Part shown: positions 15,869-24,707 of the stretch, piece after piece | How the letters are laid out: each line of letters starts with the position of its first letter | Numbering within the stretch: the first letter of the stretch is position 1 | NCBI RefSeq assembly: GCF_011761945.1 | Contig: NZ_JAASQV010000006.1 | Coordinates: 142,761-206,760, forward strand | DNA length: 64,000 bases | Source of the DNA: Sphingomonas leidyi | GTDB lineage: Bacteria > Pseudomonadota > Alphaproteobacteria > Sphingomonadales > Sphingomonadaceae | Direction of reading: 5' to 3' | The notes under the pieces: model-generated | What the model was told of the DNA's origin: nothing | Database searches by the model: none | The model's input: the letters and a program-made list of their open reading frames with translations, nothing else | Translations under genes and position numbers: made by a program

Positions 15869-16372
15869 CTATCGGGCAGGTCGCGTCCAGAGCGAGAGGT
15901 TCCCTCTGGCGCCTTGCCAGTCCTGGCCTTGGCGCGAGAAGCCCGCCCGGCTCAGCTTCCCGTGCATCCTGGGATTGTCGGTCGTGGCGAAGCAGGCTTT
16001 GGTGAGCGGATCGGCCACGGCGCGAACGAGGCGCTCCCCGAGGCCCTGCCCTTCCATGTCCTTTGCCACGACGATGTAGCCAAGTTCCGGGGCATCCTCA
16101 TAGCCATCGATTGCCACGCCGGCCTCGGCGAACTTCTTGCAACGATAGTTTGTGGACGGGTCTTTGAGGACGCCGGCACCGACGATGCGATTGGTCCCGG
16201 GCTCGCGAAGCAGTTCCACGCGGTGGCTTCGGCCGAGCCGCGGCAGGATACGTTCGATCGTGTCGGGGATCGCCCCGCCGTCTTTCACAAGCGCTGCAAG
16301 CGCTCGTTGATCGTCCCGCCCGAGGTCGGTGAAGCGGCCGGTCCAGGAAACGGGTTGATCATCGGCCGCCAT
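15869..16372 (-). CDS. GNAT-fold acetyltransferase-like protein
   Basis: A 167-residue protein; the ATG at 16372 has AAGGAG five bases upstream, so it is preferred over the GTG at 16378. ELGYIVVAKDMEGQGLGERLVRAV is a GNAT strand 4 and acetyl-CoA loop (Q/R-x-x-G-x-G/A form: GQGLGE). The substrate is unknown. It may belong to the adjacent toxin-antitoxin unit, about 60 bases downstream, but GNAT toxins usually pair with RHH antitoxins and none is seen here. Confidence 0.68.
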   Translation of the reverse strand: MAADDQPVSWTGRFTDLGRDDQRALAALVKDGGAIPDTIERILPRLGRSHRVELLREPGTNRIVGAGVLKDPSTNYRCKKFAEAGVAIDGYEDAPELGYIVVAKDMEGQGLGERLVRAVADPLTKACFATTDNPRMHGKLSRAGFSRQGQDWQGARGNLSLWTRPAR

Positions 16373-16451
16373 CGGCACTCCTTGCTGACCGCGTGTCCGC
16401 GGCTTCCCGGATTCTACCGAAGATCGGTGTCCGGCCTATAGCCGGAAACAG

Positions 16452-16492
16452 AAAAAAGGGCCCGCTTCGCCGGGGGGAGCGAAGCGAGCCCT
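16452..16492 (-). terminator. Strong rho-independent terminator
   Basis: A 14-position stem with one mismatch (16457-16470 with 16479-16492) is followed on the minus strand by six T. It ends the DUF736 transcript. Confidence 0.8.
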
Positions 16493-16529
16493 GGTGATCC
16501 GTGCGCCCGATGAGGCGCACGGCGTGAGG

Positions 16530-17048
16530 TCAGTCGGCCATCTCGGGCTGGCGGCGGCGACGGCCGCCGGAAGCGGGCTCGCCACCGGAGGCGGGCTCTC
16601 CGCCGAACGCGCCATCGGCCGAGGATTCGCCGAGCCCGTCCGTGCCTGCCGGCGCCGCCGGCTCGCCCGCGCCCGGCAGCGGCGGCAGGCCGTCGTCGGC
16701 CGCGACCGTGTCGGTGGGCGCATCGCGGCGGCGCGTCGGACGCGACCAGACGATGTTGTAGGAGCCGTCCTCCTGGCGGAAGGCCGAGATGTAGAGCGGC
16801 TTGTCGAGGCTCGGATCCTCGATCTTGCCGTTGAGGAAGGTCTCGCCGGTCGAGTTGGACGAGAGTTCGAACAGCGCGCCGACCTGAACCCACTGGCGGG
16901 CAGCCGAGAGCGCGAGGATCTCGAACTTGGGCGCGCGGGGATTGGCGGAGTGGACGGTGCGCAGCGCGATCACGATCGCGACGGTCAGCGTCGAGATCTT
17001 GCCGGTGTAGGTGCCGCTGGCGTTCTGGGTGATGGTGCCGATGTTCAT
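16530..17048 (-). CDS. DUF736 protein
   Basis: A 172-residue protein; the ATG at 17048 begins the DUF736 signature MNIGTITQNASGTYTGKIST. The core (about 1-115) is the conserved beta-rich domain, with WVQVGALFELSSNSTGETF. The tail is low-complexity Gly/Ala/Pro with repeated GGEPASGGEPASGG and ends in a basic patch. DUF736 genes are common on alphaproteobacterial conjugative plasmids and are thought to be DNA-related, with no proven function. Confidence 0.85.
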   Translation of the reverse strand: MNIGTITQNASGTYTGKISTLTVAIVIALRTVHSANPRAPKFEILALSAARQWVQVGALFELSSNSTGETFLNGKIEDPSLDKPLYISAFRQEDGSYNIVWSRPTRRRDAPTDTVAADDGLPPLPGAGEPAAPAGTDGLGESSADGAFGGEPASGGEPASGGRRRRQPEMAD

Positions 17049-17210
17049 GGGTGGTCTCCTGAGAAAGTTCGCTCGAACCCCTTGTCCGAACACCTTCTCT
17101 GACCCCCTCCTCTCCTCGGCCGTTCGGCCGAGTAAGGCGCGTCAGCGCCGCTCCGACAAGCGCCACTTCGGCGCCGTCGGGATCGTGTCACTGACCGAGT
17201 GGAACGGGAG

Positions 17211-17528
17211 TCAGGACTTTCGCGCGAGCGAAGGACGCCAAAGGGCGATGATGTCCTGCATCTCCTCGGCAAAGCCCAAGCTATCGATGTAGACGGCGCC
17301 GCGGTCGTTCTGCCCGAGGAAGCCGATAACGCTGGTGATGTCGTTGGCGATGGCGATATCGAGGCCGAAGAGATCGGCAATCTCGAAATGGCCGAGATCG
17401 GGGCCATTCCACCAAGCCATCAGGAAGTTCGCGACGCGGCGCGCCTGGCCGGTGTCGCTCATCGCGATTGGGATCAGGCGCGTCAGCGCCGCGCGCGCGG
17501 AATCATAGTCGGTCTGGATCGAAGTCAT
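17211..17528 (-). CDS. Conserved hypothetical protein, DUF7673-like
   Basis: A 105-residue protein from the ATG at 17528. The pattern GQARRVANFLMAWWNGPDLGHFEIADLFGLD resembles a family of small proteins on sphingomonad and rhizobial elements (DUF7673 by recollection). The rest is alpha-helical and soluble. It lies downstream of the gene at 17594 on the same strand, probably in one unit. Confidence 0.55.
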   Translation of the reverse strand: MTSIQTDYDSARAALTRLIPIAMSDTGQARRVANFLMAWWNGPDLGHFEIADLFGLDIAIANDITSVIGFLGQNDRGAVYIDSLGFAEEMQDIIALWRPSLARKS

Positions 17529-17593
17529 CGGCGGGCTCCCGGATGACAAGCTATCGGGATGCGTGCGCTGCGCAAAGGACTTCCCGCTGCCCC

Positions 17594-18292
17594 TCAGAGA
17601 CGCAGCGGCGCTGGCATCGCCAGCCATTCGGGCTGATCGTCCGCGATCGGAAGGTCGAACTTCGCGGCCTCGGTCTCGCTGAACACGGTCGCCCGCGCAA
17701 GGCTGCCGAAGCCGTCCTCATTGTTCCAGAAGCTGAGGCCGGGTTCGCCGTTGCGCGTGGCAAGGACAAAACCGTCCGCGCCTTCGTCGCTCGCCCGGGC
17801 GATGGCACGATCGAGCATCAGCGAGGTGTGGCCATATTCGATCGTGTCGGCGGTTATCGCGACATAGCCGCCGCCAAACTCGCCGGCGCGCAGTCTGTCG
17901 CAATCCGACGCCCACTCGAAACCGAACGGCAATGCCGACGGGGCGCAGCGCTGGATGAGCTTGGCCGCGGTCTCCACGCCGAACTGCTCGCCCGATAAGA
18001 AGACCACGACCACGCCGTCCGCATCGGGCCCGGCGAAGTCGATGTCGAAATCTAGGCTCGGATAATTTTCGTCCCGGAAGAGGTCGAGCAGCCCGTCGAA
18101 CGGGCTCTCCGGCGTGCGCGGGAAGAGCGCGGCGAAGTCCGCGCCCAGGTCGCGATAGTGGGCCTCGAGCACGTCGAGGCCTATCTCGGCATCGTCGATC
18201 ATCTCGATCGCGCCGACGACGCGGTGAAGAAGATCGGCCTCAGCGCTGGTGACCGCAATGCCGAACGCGGCCTTGGTATAGCTATTGGACAT
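17594..18292 (-). CDS. Hypothetical acidic protein
   Basis: A 232-residue acidic protein; the ATG at 18292 overlaps the previous gene by 11 bases. It is rich in Asp/Glu and aromatic residues, with alternating strands and helices such as GVVVVFLSGEQFGVETAAKLIQ. There is no membrane segment and no recognised catalytic motif. A much longer frame extends upstream but is a shadow of the gene at 18282. Acidic proteins of this type sometimes act as DNA mimics; that is speculation. Confidence 0.6.
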   Translation of the reverse strand: MSNSYTKAAFGIAVTSAEADLLHRVVGAIEMIDDAEIGLDVLEAHYRDLGADFAALFPRTPESPFDGLLDLFRDENYPSLDFDIDFAGPDADGVVVVFLSGEQFGVETAAKLIQRCAPSALPFGFEWASDCDRLRAGEFGGGYVAITADTIEYGHTSLMLDRAIARASDEGADGFVLATRNGEPGLSFWNNEDGFGSLARATVFSETEAAKFDLPIADDQPEWLAMPAPLRL

Positions 18293-18770
18293 GACGGCCT
18301 CCGTGGCTGGCGGGGTTGTCGGCATCGACACCGCGGACGACGAGCGGCGGCACGGTGAATTCGGCAGTATCGAAATGCGCGAGGACGGCCTCGAACGAGC
18401 CGAGCATCTCGATCTTGCTTCGGCTGATGACGACCTCGTCATCCTCGGTGACCGCGTAGGACGTGATGCGCTCGTCGCCGGTCGAAACGACGCGTTCAGG
18501 TCCCCACTGGCCGGAATAGCCGCCGCACCATCGAACGAAGGGCAATCGATGGGAAAGGCACCAGCTTTCGAGATCGTCGAAGCTGCCGCCGGCCACCTCA
18601 TGGGCGAAGAGGCTGCGCGGCTCACCCGCGACATGATGATGCGCTTCGAAAGGCTCGCCGTCCCATTCGATGGCGAGTCGCTCGCTTGCGATGATGTCGA
18701 CCAGCTCGTCGAACTCGGCGGCGTTGAGCGTGCCTCCGACGATGATCGAGGCGGATACGCGATCGGCCAT
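18282..18770 (-). CDS. Hypothetical protein
   Basis: A 162-residue acidic protein from the ATG at 18770, preceded by an AAGGAGG box. It contains SASIIVGGTLNAAEFDELVD and a later TEDDEVVISRSKIEMLGSF. It is coupled to the next gene by an 11-base overlap, so the two may act together. No family recognised. Confidence 0.6.
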   Translation of the reverse strand: MADRVSASIIVGGTLNAAEFDELVDIIASERLAIEWDGEPFEAHHHVAGEPRSLFAHEVAGGSFDDLESWCLSHRLPFVRWCGGYSGQWGPERVVSTGDERITSYAVTEDDEVVISRSKIEMLGSFEAVLAHFDTAEFTVPPLVVRGVDADNPASHGGRHVQ

Positions 18771-18885
18771 ATGGACCTCCTTCGGTTGTGCGCGCCTCGG
18801 CGCGCATGAATTGACCGGCACGCGCTCGGCCGCCCCGCCCGGGACGGACGCATGCTGCCCGGCCTCGGTTGCGGAGCATTGCGGC

Positions 18886-19080
18886 TTATCCGCCGCTGCG
18901 CCGCATCCGGTGCTGGACGTGGCGGGCTGCGCCTTCGGCGCTGCTGATCGCCTTGCCGGCGGCCGACGCCGCCTGGCGGGCGCCAGCCTGGCGGAGAAGA
19001 GTCCGCGCTTCGCGCAGTCGTTCGACCGCGATGGCGATGGCCTGCCCGTGCTCGGGCGTGGCCGGGGTGATCCGGCGCAT
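18886..19080 (-). CDS. Short basic helical protein
   Basis: A 64-residue protein from the ATG at 19080, with a GGAGGAATGAT box just upstream. It is strongly basic and helical (QAIAIAVERLREARTLLRQA), consistent with nucleic-acid binding, but carries no defined motif. It lies 39 bases after the gene at 19120 in the same direction. Confidence 0.5.
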   Translation of the reverse strand: MRRITPATPEHGQAIAIAVERLREARTLLRQAGARQAASAAGKAISSAEGAARHVQHRMRRSGG

Positions 19081-19119
19081 ATCATTCCTCCGAAAGGGAT
19101 GGAGCGGCGCGCGAGGCAC

Positions 19120-19470
19120 CTAATCGTCTTCGGGCAGCATGATCGTCATGACCCGTGTCGTGACATCGGGGTCGCCCGGATCCTCGGAGCCCCATTCGAG
19201 CGAGCGATCATAATAGTCGATCGCAAAGCGGATCGCCCTGCCCCTGAACAGGACCTCGCCGCGGCGGCGTTCATCGCGCTCGTCGGCCGCGAAGGCGCAC
19301 CGGTCGATCGCCATCAGCAATTCGCCATGGGCGCGCAGCGTCGCGTCGGGGTCTGAGCCTTCGGCGAGCGCCGCTGCGCAAGCGGCGGTGATGACGATCC
19401 GCGCCGCCGGATCGAGACCTTGCCGGACGCGATCGTTGAGCGTGGCGATGCGGGAGAGCTGGTCTGTCAT
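19120..19470 (-). CDS. Hypothetical protein
   Basis: A 116-residue acidic protein from the ATG at 19470. Its first four bases overlap the stop of the PP-loop gene upstream (ATGA), a strong sign of translational coupling. Pattern: AARIVITAACAAALAEGSDPDATLRAHGELL, then an acidic C-terminus. The tight link suggests a functional partnership with the PP-loop enzyme, but no family was recognised. Confidence 0.6.
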   Translation of the reverse strand: MTDQLSRIATLNDRVRQGLDPAARIVITAACAAALAEGSDPDATLRAHGELLMAIDRCAFAADERDERRRGEVLFRGRAIRFAIDYYDRSLEWGSEDPGDPDVTTRVMTIMLPEDD

Positions 19471-20432
19471 TCTGCCTCCATCAGGCCGGCATTGAAGGTC
19501 GCGATCCAGGCTTCCATCGTCGGACGCTCTGAGACCGGCACGAGGCTGGCCGCGTCCTGGAAACGGATCAGGTTGGTCGGGGCGTCGCGGCGGATCGCCG
19601 CGATCTCGGCCTCGGGAAGGAGCCGCTCCGCCCGGATAAAGTCGGTAATCTTGCCCGGCTTGGTCTTGGTCGAGCGGCGCCACAGGCCTTCGACGGACCG
19701 GAGCCGGGGCTCGGCTCGGGCCTCGATCAGGACAATCAGGCGCAGGCACCAGGAGGGAAGCGCGCGAACCTCGTCAGGCCGGATCGCTCCGCAAAAGAAG
19801 CAGCTTGATTTGGGAGGCACCGGCAGGCCGGCCGAGACGATGCGCGCCACGCAGCGATCGCGGGTCCAGCCCCATTCGCGCAGCGGATAGCGGCACTCGA
19901 ACAGGGGGTCGTCGATGGCGGAGGCGTGCGCGTAGCGACGACTGTCGGCGGGCGACGCATCGTAGCCGATCAGGCGAACGACCTTCTGACCGCGAGACCA
20001 GGCGGTCTGCGCCGGCGCCCAGTCGCGAAGGTAGGCATCCTGCGGCGCGACCTTCCATTTGAGCGAGCAGCTATGTCGGCCCAGGCTGATGCTGGGAAGC
20101 GTTGCGTTGGTGAGCACATTGGCCAGGATCGAGTAGTAAGGCGGCCAGTGTTTGAAGCGTCGGGGAACGTACCGGACAATCTCATAGGGGATGCCGCGCG
20201 CCGCCATCCACGCCGCCATCATCTCCTGATAGGCATAGGTCTCGGGCTTCTCGGCCCCGGGATCGGCGGACAGGACGAGATCAGGAGCCTCGCCGCGGGC
20301 CTCCAGCTCCACGAGCAGCGCGGTGGAATCGACGCCGATACCGTAGGCGAGGACGACCGGTGGCGGGGCGGAAACCAGGATGTAGTCGGGAGACCGGGCC
20401 ATCCCGGCCTCGGCGTGAGGAAAAGCGGACAT
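19467..20432 (-). CDS. PP-loop ATPase, PAPS-reductase-like (first)
   Basis: A 321-residue member of the ATP-pyrophosphatase superfamily, start at 20432 (20402 also possible). The PP-loop is a variant, YGIGVDST at about 30-37. A C122 in LGRHSCSLKWKVAP and a C211-x2-C214 pair in SCFFCGAIRP are typical of PAPS-reductase-like proteins on phages and mobile elements, some of which thiolate or otherwise modify nucleic acid (DndC is a distant relative). The substrate is unknown. It sits two genes from a Mom-like protein. Confidence 0.8.
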   Translation of the reverse strand: MSAFPHAEAGMARSPDYILVSAPPPVVLAYGIGVDSTALLVELEARGEAPDLVLSADPGAEKPETYAYQEMMAAWMAARGIPYEIVRYVPRRFKHWPPYYSILANVLTNATLPSISLGRHSCSLKWKVAPQDAYLRDWAPAQTAWSRGQKVVRLIGYDASPADSRRYAHASAIDDPLFECRYPLREWGWTRDRCVARIVSAGLPVPPKSSCFFCGAIRPDEVRALPSWCLRLIVLIEARAEPRLRSVEGLWRRSTKTKPGKITDFIRAERLLPEAEIAAIRRDAPTNLIRFQDAASLVPVSERPTMEAWIATFNAGLMEAE

Positions 20433-20493
20433 GAAGGATGGCCTCGGATCTTGAAGGCGGTCATCGCCTCCGATCCTCCAGACCCCCCTCCCC

Positions 20494-20874
20494 TCATTCC
20501 TGGCGGCTGGGCTCGCCCAGGAGGATGACGGCGATCGACGGCTTGTCATCGGCATCGAGCTTGCGGCTGTCGAACACCTGTCGGCCGCCGAGGCCGATCG
20601 TCAGCATCTCGAAGGTCGGCGAGATGCCGCCGTTGGCGTTCGCGATGTTCGTGCCGTGATCGTGATACTGGATGTCGACGAAGCTGGGCGGCGCGCCGCG
20701 CTTGTGCTCGCCGAAGAAGAACGTGACCCTTCGCCCGTCCGACGTCTTCGCCGTTATCGTGAAGTTGCCGTCGGGGATGTCGACCGGAAGCGTCGGCACG
20801 TCGTTGAACCGGGCAAAGCCGATGCTCTCGGCATCGGCCGCCGTCATGACGGGGAGGGTCGTGATGTCAGCCAT
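20494..20874 (-). CDS. Hypothetical protein linked to Mom-like gene
   Basis: A 126-residue protein from the ATG at 20874, overlapping the end of the Mom-like gene by 8 bases. It looks like a small beta-rich domain (DGNFTITAKTSDGRRVTFFFGEHKRG). No known family. Coupling to the Mom-like gene suggests a shared role. Confidence 0.6.
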   Translation of the reverse strand: MADITTLPVMTAADAESIGFARFNDVPTLPVDIPDGNFTITAKTSDGRRVTFFFGEHKRGAPPSFVDIQYHDHGTNIANANGGISPTFEMLTIGLGGRQVFDSRKLDADDKPSIAVILLGEPSRQE

Positions 20875-21691
20875 GGTTGGTCTCCGCATCGACAGGAAAG
20901 AGCGGCAGCGTGGGGTGCCGGATCGGAAGAGCCTTGGGATAGGGCAACCGGGGGAGCGCGCGGCCTCGGCGGCGCGCCTCTCGGGTGAGCTCGAAGCAAT
21001 AGGCATAGAGCCCGGCTTGCTGGTGGGCGAGGAGATGCCGCTCGCGTTGAAGCCGCCAGAGCCAGCGGCGCGGCTCCTCGCCTATCGACGGCCTCGGGAC
21101 GCCGAGCGCGACCAGCTGGTCGATCGCACCAGCATGTCCTTGCTCGCCGAGACGAATTTTTGAGAGGGTCCGTCCCGAGATGGTGATGTCGCCGACGCGG
21201 AGCATGGTACGCGGCCTCGTGATCGCCCGGTGCGCGGCCGAGAGCGCGCAATAGACCCGGCCAATATGCCCGGCGCCGGGGTCGCTATACGAGACCACGG
21301 CCTCGATTCCCGGCCGTTCACGGCGGAGGTGCCGGAAGGCGCGCGCCACGAAGAAGCTCTCGCCGTTCTGCGGCACTGCGTCGGTCAGGATGAGACGGGC
21401 CAGGACGCAGCCGCGTGCGGGATCGTCGAAGCCGGTGTGGCGTGAGATCACGGCGCCGGTGGTCGGCACTGCGAAAACGGCGACGCCTTCGAGAGCACCA
21501 CTGCGATCGAACAGGCCGACAGCGACTTGGGCCGCCGGATAGGTCGGGAGGTAGTGGTGCCGTGCGATGAACGCGCGCGCCACGGCATGGTCGATGACCT
21601 CGACCCGATAGGCGCTTGGATCGATGAGCTCGAGGTCGCGCGCCCATAGCGCGCGCCGCTCGCGCCATCGCTGGCTGCGGTCGGTTTGCAT
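20867..21691 (-). CDS. Mom-like DNA modification protein (GNAT fold)
   Basis: A 274-residue protein resembling the phage Mu Mom family, GNAT-fold enzymes that hypermodify adenine in DNA and protect it from restriction. Visible pattern: FIARHHYLPTYP (H45, H46, Y47), GCVLARLILTDAVPQNGESFF (S112), then AVVSYSDPGAGHIGRVYCAL (S134, D137, H142, Y147). These clusters recur in Mom homologues of mobile elements. The C-terminal 60 residues are basic. The assignment is by pattern, and the actual modification is not known. Confidence 0.72.
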   Translation of the reverse strand: MQTDRSQRWRERRALWARDLELIDPSAYRVEVIDHAVARAFIARHHYLPTYPAAQVAVGLFDRSGALEGVAVFAVPTTGAVISRHTGFDDPARGCVLARLILTDAVPQNGESFFVARAFRHLRRERPGIEAVVSYSDPGAGHIGRVYCALSAAHRAITRPRTMLRVGDITISGRTLSKIRLGEQGHAGAIDQLVALGVPRPSIGEEPRRWLWRLQRERHLLAHQQAGLYAYCFELTREARRRGRALPRLPYPKALPIRHPTLPLFPVDAETNHG

Positions 21692-21709
21692 GAGGTGATG
21701 ATCCGAAGG

Positions 21710-22033
21710 TCAGAGCAGACGAGGCTGACGGGCGTGATCGTCCAGCATTTGCCGTGCGAAGCGCTCGGCGCCCGCCTGGTCGGTTGATGGGAGCAGGTCG
21801 TGTGTGCAAAGCAGGCGAAAGCTATGATCGCGTTCCATCGCGCACAGCCATCGATCACGGCCCTCGACATCCACCATCGTGAGGGCGAGGCACCGCGACC
21901 CGGCATAAGGGTTGGTGTCGATCGGATCGCCGGCGAAGCCGGCCAGCGACCAGAAGCGCCAGCCGAGCGGCGGCTGATCCTCGATCTCGGCGGTGAGGCG
22001 ACATTGGCCGATGGCGACATCGATCGCCGTCAT
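21710..22033 (-). CDS. Hypothetical protein
   Basis: A 107-residue protein whose ATG at 22033 overlaps the stop of the second PP-loop gene by 4 bases (ATGA). It contains GWRFWSLAGFAGDPIDTNPYAG and is soluble. It lies 18 bases before the Mom-like gene, so PP-loop enzyme, this protein and the Mom-like protein are probably made together. No family recognised. Confidence 0.58.
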   Translation of the reverse strand: MTAIDVAIGQCRLTAEIEDQPPLGWRFWSLAGFAGDPIDTNPYAGSRCLALTMVDVEGRDRWLCAMERDHSFRLLCTHDLLPSTDQAGAERFARQMLDDHARQPRLL

Positions 22034-23181
22034 CGCGCGGCCTTCCGTGGCGCGACCGCGAGAAGCTCGGCAAATCGCTCCATGATCGAAACCGCGGTGG
22101 GAAATCGGTCTGGCAGGGAATGGCGTGCCAGGATCGGGCGCCGGGCCGCGGCAATGTCCTCGGCCTCGGCCGGAGTGGGCAGCCGGGGCGGCCAACCTTT
22201 GACGTATCGCAGACCTGGCGGCATCGACGCTTCTAGACGGCGGCGCTCGAGCTGGTCGGCCTTGGCGCGCGCGACGTCCGACCTGAGCCCGGCGCTCAGC
22301 AGCCGGGGCGCGACGTCGGCGAGCCACCGCGTCGGCTGGAAGGGGAACGTCGAACGAGCCTCGATGCCGACCAGTTCACGATAAACCTCGGCATTCGACG
22401 GCGCCGCTGCCGACGCCTCGAGGTCCTGCAGCGAGGCGAAAATGCAATAGCGACAGGACAGCCGGCTCGAGCCCCACGTCGAATAAGCTTCATGCAGCAG
22501 GATCCCGAGCATGCGGTGGGCGTGAAACACGTCGCTGCTCGTCCAGTCGGCAATCGGATGCCACGTCATCATCGTCGTTCCGTGCCGGTTCCCGGCCTTG
22601 GCGTACCGCTCGTCGGCCTTGGCGATCGGGATCGAGGCCCGGTTGTGGCTTTCGTCGCGGCGCAGCCCGAGAACGGAGATGATTTGTTCGCCCTGGTGCA
22701 TTCGGGCAACCGCCGGTCCGATCACCGCCGCCTTCATTTCGGATTGGCAGAAGCGAAGCGATGCCGACGACCACGGTCCGATCAGATTATAGGTCTCGAG
22801 CGCCGCGTATCGCCGCTTGCCGCTCTCGAAACGCTGGATCCAGCGATCGACCAGGTCGCCCGCCGCTCGCCGGACGACAGTGAGCGGCATGCCCGCCTCG
22901 GCGGCGATGCGCTGGACGGTCTCCGGGGTCGTGGCCCATTCGGCACGGCCGAGATCGGCATGGATCGCCATCCGCCGTTCGCGCGGATGACCGACGAGAT
23001 CGAGGAATAGGTTGACCGCGGCCATCGCGGCGCTCGAATCCTTTCCGCCCGACAGGTTGAAGACGATCCAGGCGCCGGCCCGGATAGCGCCGATGATTTC
23101 GGGCGTGAGGGCAATGCCCGGAAGCTCCGGGCTGATCATGTGCGATGAAGCCGCCGAGGCGAGGCGAGCGTGGTGGATCAT
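22030..23181 (-). CDS. PP-loop ATPase, PAPS-reductase-like (second)
   Basis: A 383-residue protein with a canonical PP-loop, LSGGKDSS at about 43-50, after a hydrophobic AWIVFN strand. Later features are LGLRRDESHNR at about 171-181, which is common in PAPS-reductase-like proteins, and a C243-x2-C246 pair (SCRYCIFAS). It is clearly different from the PP-loop protein at 19467. The ATG at 23181 is preferred over longer forms, whose extra residues are a shadow frame. Function is unknown; adenylation or thiolation of a nucleic acid is the likeliest chemistry. Confidence 0.8.
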   Translation of the reverse strand: MIHHARLASAASSHMISPELPGIALTPEIIGAIRAGAWIVFNLSGGKDSSAAMAAVNLFLDLVGHPRERRMAIHADLGRAEWATTPETVQRIAAEAGMPLTVVRRAAGDLVDRWIQRFESGKRRYAALETYNLIGPWSSASLRFCQSEMKAAVIGPAVARMHQGEQIISVLGLRRDESHNRASIPIAKADERYAKAGNRHGTTMMTWHPIADWTSSDVFHAHRMLGILLHEAYSTWGSSRLSCRYCIFASLQDLEASAAAPSNAEVYRELVGIEARSTFPFQPTRWLADVAPRLLSAGLRSDVARAKADQLERRRLEASMPPGLRYVKGWPPRLPTPAEAEDIAAARRPILARHSLPDRFPTAVSIMERFAELLAVAPRKAAR

Positions 23182-23219
23182 GGTCTGCTCCGGCGGCGAG
23201 AGGGCGAACGCGAGGCCGG

Positions 23220-23864
23220 TCAGGCGAACAGCCGATCCGCCTGGGTGACGGACGGCGAGAGCTGCAGGTCCCGCCGAAGCTGCTGCGCAAAGCGATCGGG
23301 GGCGAGCAGTGCAGTGACGGGCGCGAAGTGATTGCGCTGGCCGCAATAGTCGGTTCGGCCGCTGACGCGGCGGTAGAGAACCTCCCGATCCTGGCCCAGC
23401 CCGCCTAGCGAGAGCTGGACATAAACCTCGTCACCATGGAGCGTGATCTCGCCGGAGACCGCAGCACCGCCCTTGTTGGAGCGGACGGAGTAGCTCTCGG
23501 CCTCGAGGCCCAGGGCCTCGGCGAGCCGGCGCATCGCGGTCCGCCCTTCGGCATGGAAGGTGCGCTTCGCGGCCTCGTCATAGGCGACGCCGCGATAGGC
23601 GAGCGTGCGAAGCACAGGATGTCGGCGGATTTCGGCGATCTGGTCCATGCAGGTGCGGCGCAGGGCCATGCTGTCCGGGCGGCGCTCGGCTACCGACACG
23701 AGGTGCCTCACGAGCAGGATGACGGCTGCGTCGGTCTCAGCGTCCTTTCCGGCATTGCGACAGTCGGTGATCGCCGCGTGAATGGCGTGCAATCCTGCGC
23801 CGATGGTGGTCAGGGCGCTGGGGTCGAGCGCCTGCTGGTGGCGCATCGCGACATCGTAGGTCAT
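23220..23864 (-). CDS. Hypothetical protein
   Basis: A 214-residue soluble protein. A helical first half is followed by beta-rich segments (SGEITLHGDEVYVQLSLGG). It contains RTDYCGQRNHFAP, which could be a metal or nucleotide site, but no family matches. It lies between the PRTRC ThiF gene and the PP-loop gene in the same direction, and may be an accessory of either. Confidence 0.58.
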   Translation of the reverse strand: MTYDVAMRHQQALDPSALTTIGAGLHAIHAAITDCRNAGKDAETDAAVILLVRHLVSVAERRPDSMALRRTCMDQIAEIRRHPVLRTLAYRGVAYDEAAKRTFHAEGRTAMRRLAEALGLEAESYSVRSNKGGAAVSGEITLHGDEVYVQLSLGGLGQDREVLYRRVSGRTDYCGQRNHFAPVTALLAPDRFAQQLRRDLQLSPSVTQADRLFA

Positions 23865-23948
23865 GGACGGGGTACTCCGGTCTCAAGCGCAAATCCGCTC
23901 GACCAGCCCCTCCCCTCTCTTCTCCTTCACGCCGGCGGGCGTCGACGA

Positions 23949-24707
23949 TCAAGCAGCCGCCGGCAGGGGTATCGGGGCGCAGCGTCCGCTGCCGAGATTG
24001 ATGAAAGCTCCGGCGTGACCGATCGACCCGCGACCGAGCAGGTCGAACAGGAGTGAGAGCGCGTGGCTCGCGACGATGCGGTTCACGAAGAGGGATTGTC
24101 GCTCCAGGGCCTCGGCGACCGAGCAGGATGGCGCGTCGTCGTCCGGCACGCTCTCGTCAGCGAGTTCCGGAAAATATTCGAGGACGGTGGGCAGGCGACG
24201 CTCGTTCCGGCGATGGGCAGCGGCGGGGCAGCCGATGATGTATTGGCCATCGCCGGCGCGGTTGCCGAGGTCCAGCCAATAGGCGGGTGCCTTGGACCCT
24301 CCACCGAGCGCGGCGCCGAGGGCGCGGCGAGCTGAGGCGGTATCGACGCAGCTGATCAGAATGTCCGCCCCCGATACATCGATCGCCTCGGGCGCTCGGC
24401 CGTGAACGGCTCGCCAGGCGAGACCGTGCGCAAGGTTGATCCGCTCCGTCAGCGTATGGGCTTTGGAGTTGCCGAGATCGCAGCGGTAGAAGGGCTGCCG
24501 GCCGAGGTTCGCCTCGGTTACGACGTCATCGTCGACCACGATCACATGAAGGGATCGCGACGAAATTGCGCGCAACGCCGTATCGAGCGAGGCGAGGCCC
24601 ATCAGAATCTGGGCGCCATTTCCCCCGCACCCGATCAGAACGACATTGATTACGCGGTGGTGGAGCCCTTCCGGCAGGAAGTGGCGATCACGTGTTTCAG
24701 GCGTCAT
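23949..24707 (-). CDS. PRTRC system ThiF-like protein
   Basis: A 252-residue E1/ThiF-type protein. The nucleotide-binding GCGGNGAQ lies at about 26-33, followed by VIVVDDDVVTEANLGRQPFY, the usual strand and Arg finger, and ADILISCVDTASARR. ThiF/E1 proteins adenylate a small protein or peptide C-terminus. In PRTRC clusters it sits next to a JAB-domain protein (A), as it does here. The ATG at 24707 overlaps protein A by 11 bases. Its substrate is unknown; PRTRC-C is one candidate. Confidence 0.88.
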   Translation of the reverse strand: MTPETRDRHFLPEGLHHRVINVVLIGCGGNGAQILMGLASLDTALRAISSRSLHVIVVDDDVVTEANLGRQPFYRCDLGNSKAHTLTERINLAHGLAWRAVHGRAPEAIDVSGADILISCVDTASARRALGAALGGGSKAPAYWLDLGNRAGDGQYIIGCPAAAHRRNERRLPTVLEYFPELADESVPDDDAPSCSVAEALERQSLFVNRIVASHALSLLFDLLGRGSIGHAGAFINLGSGRCAPIPLPAAA

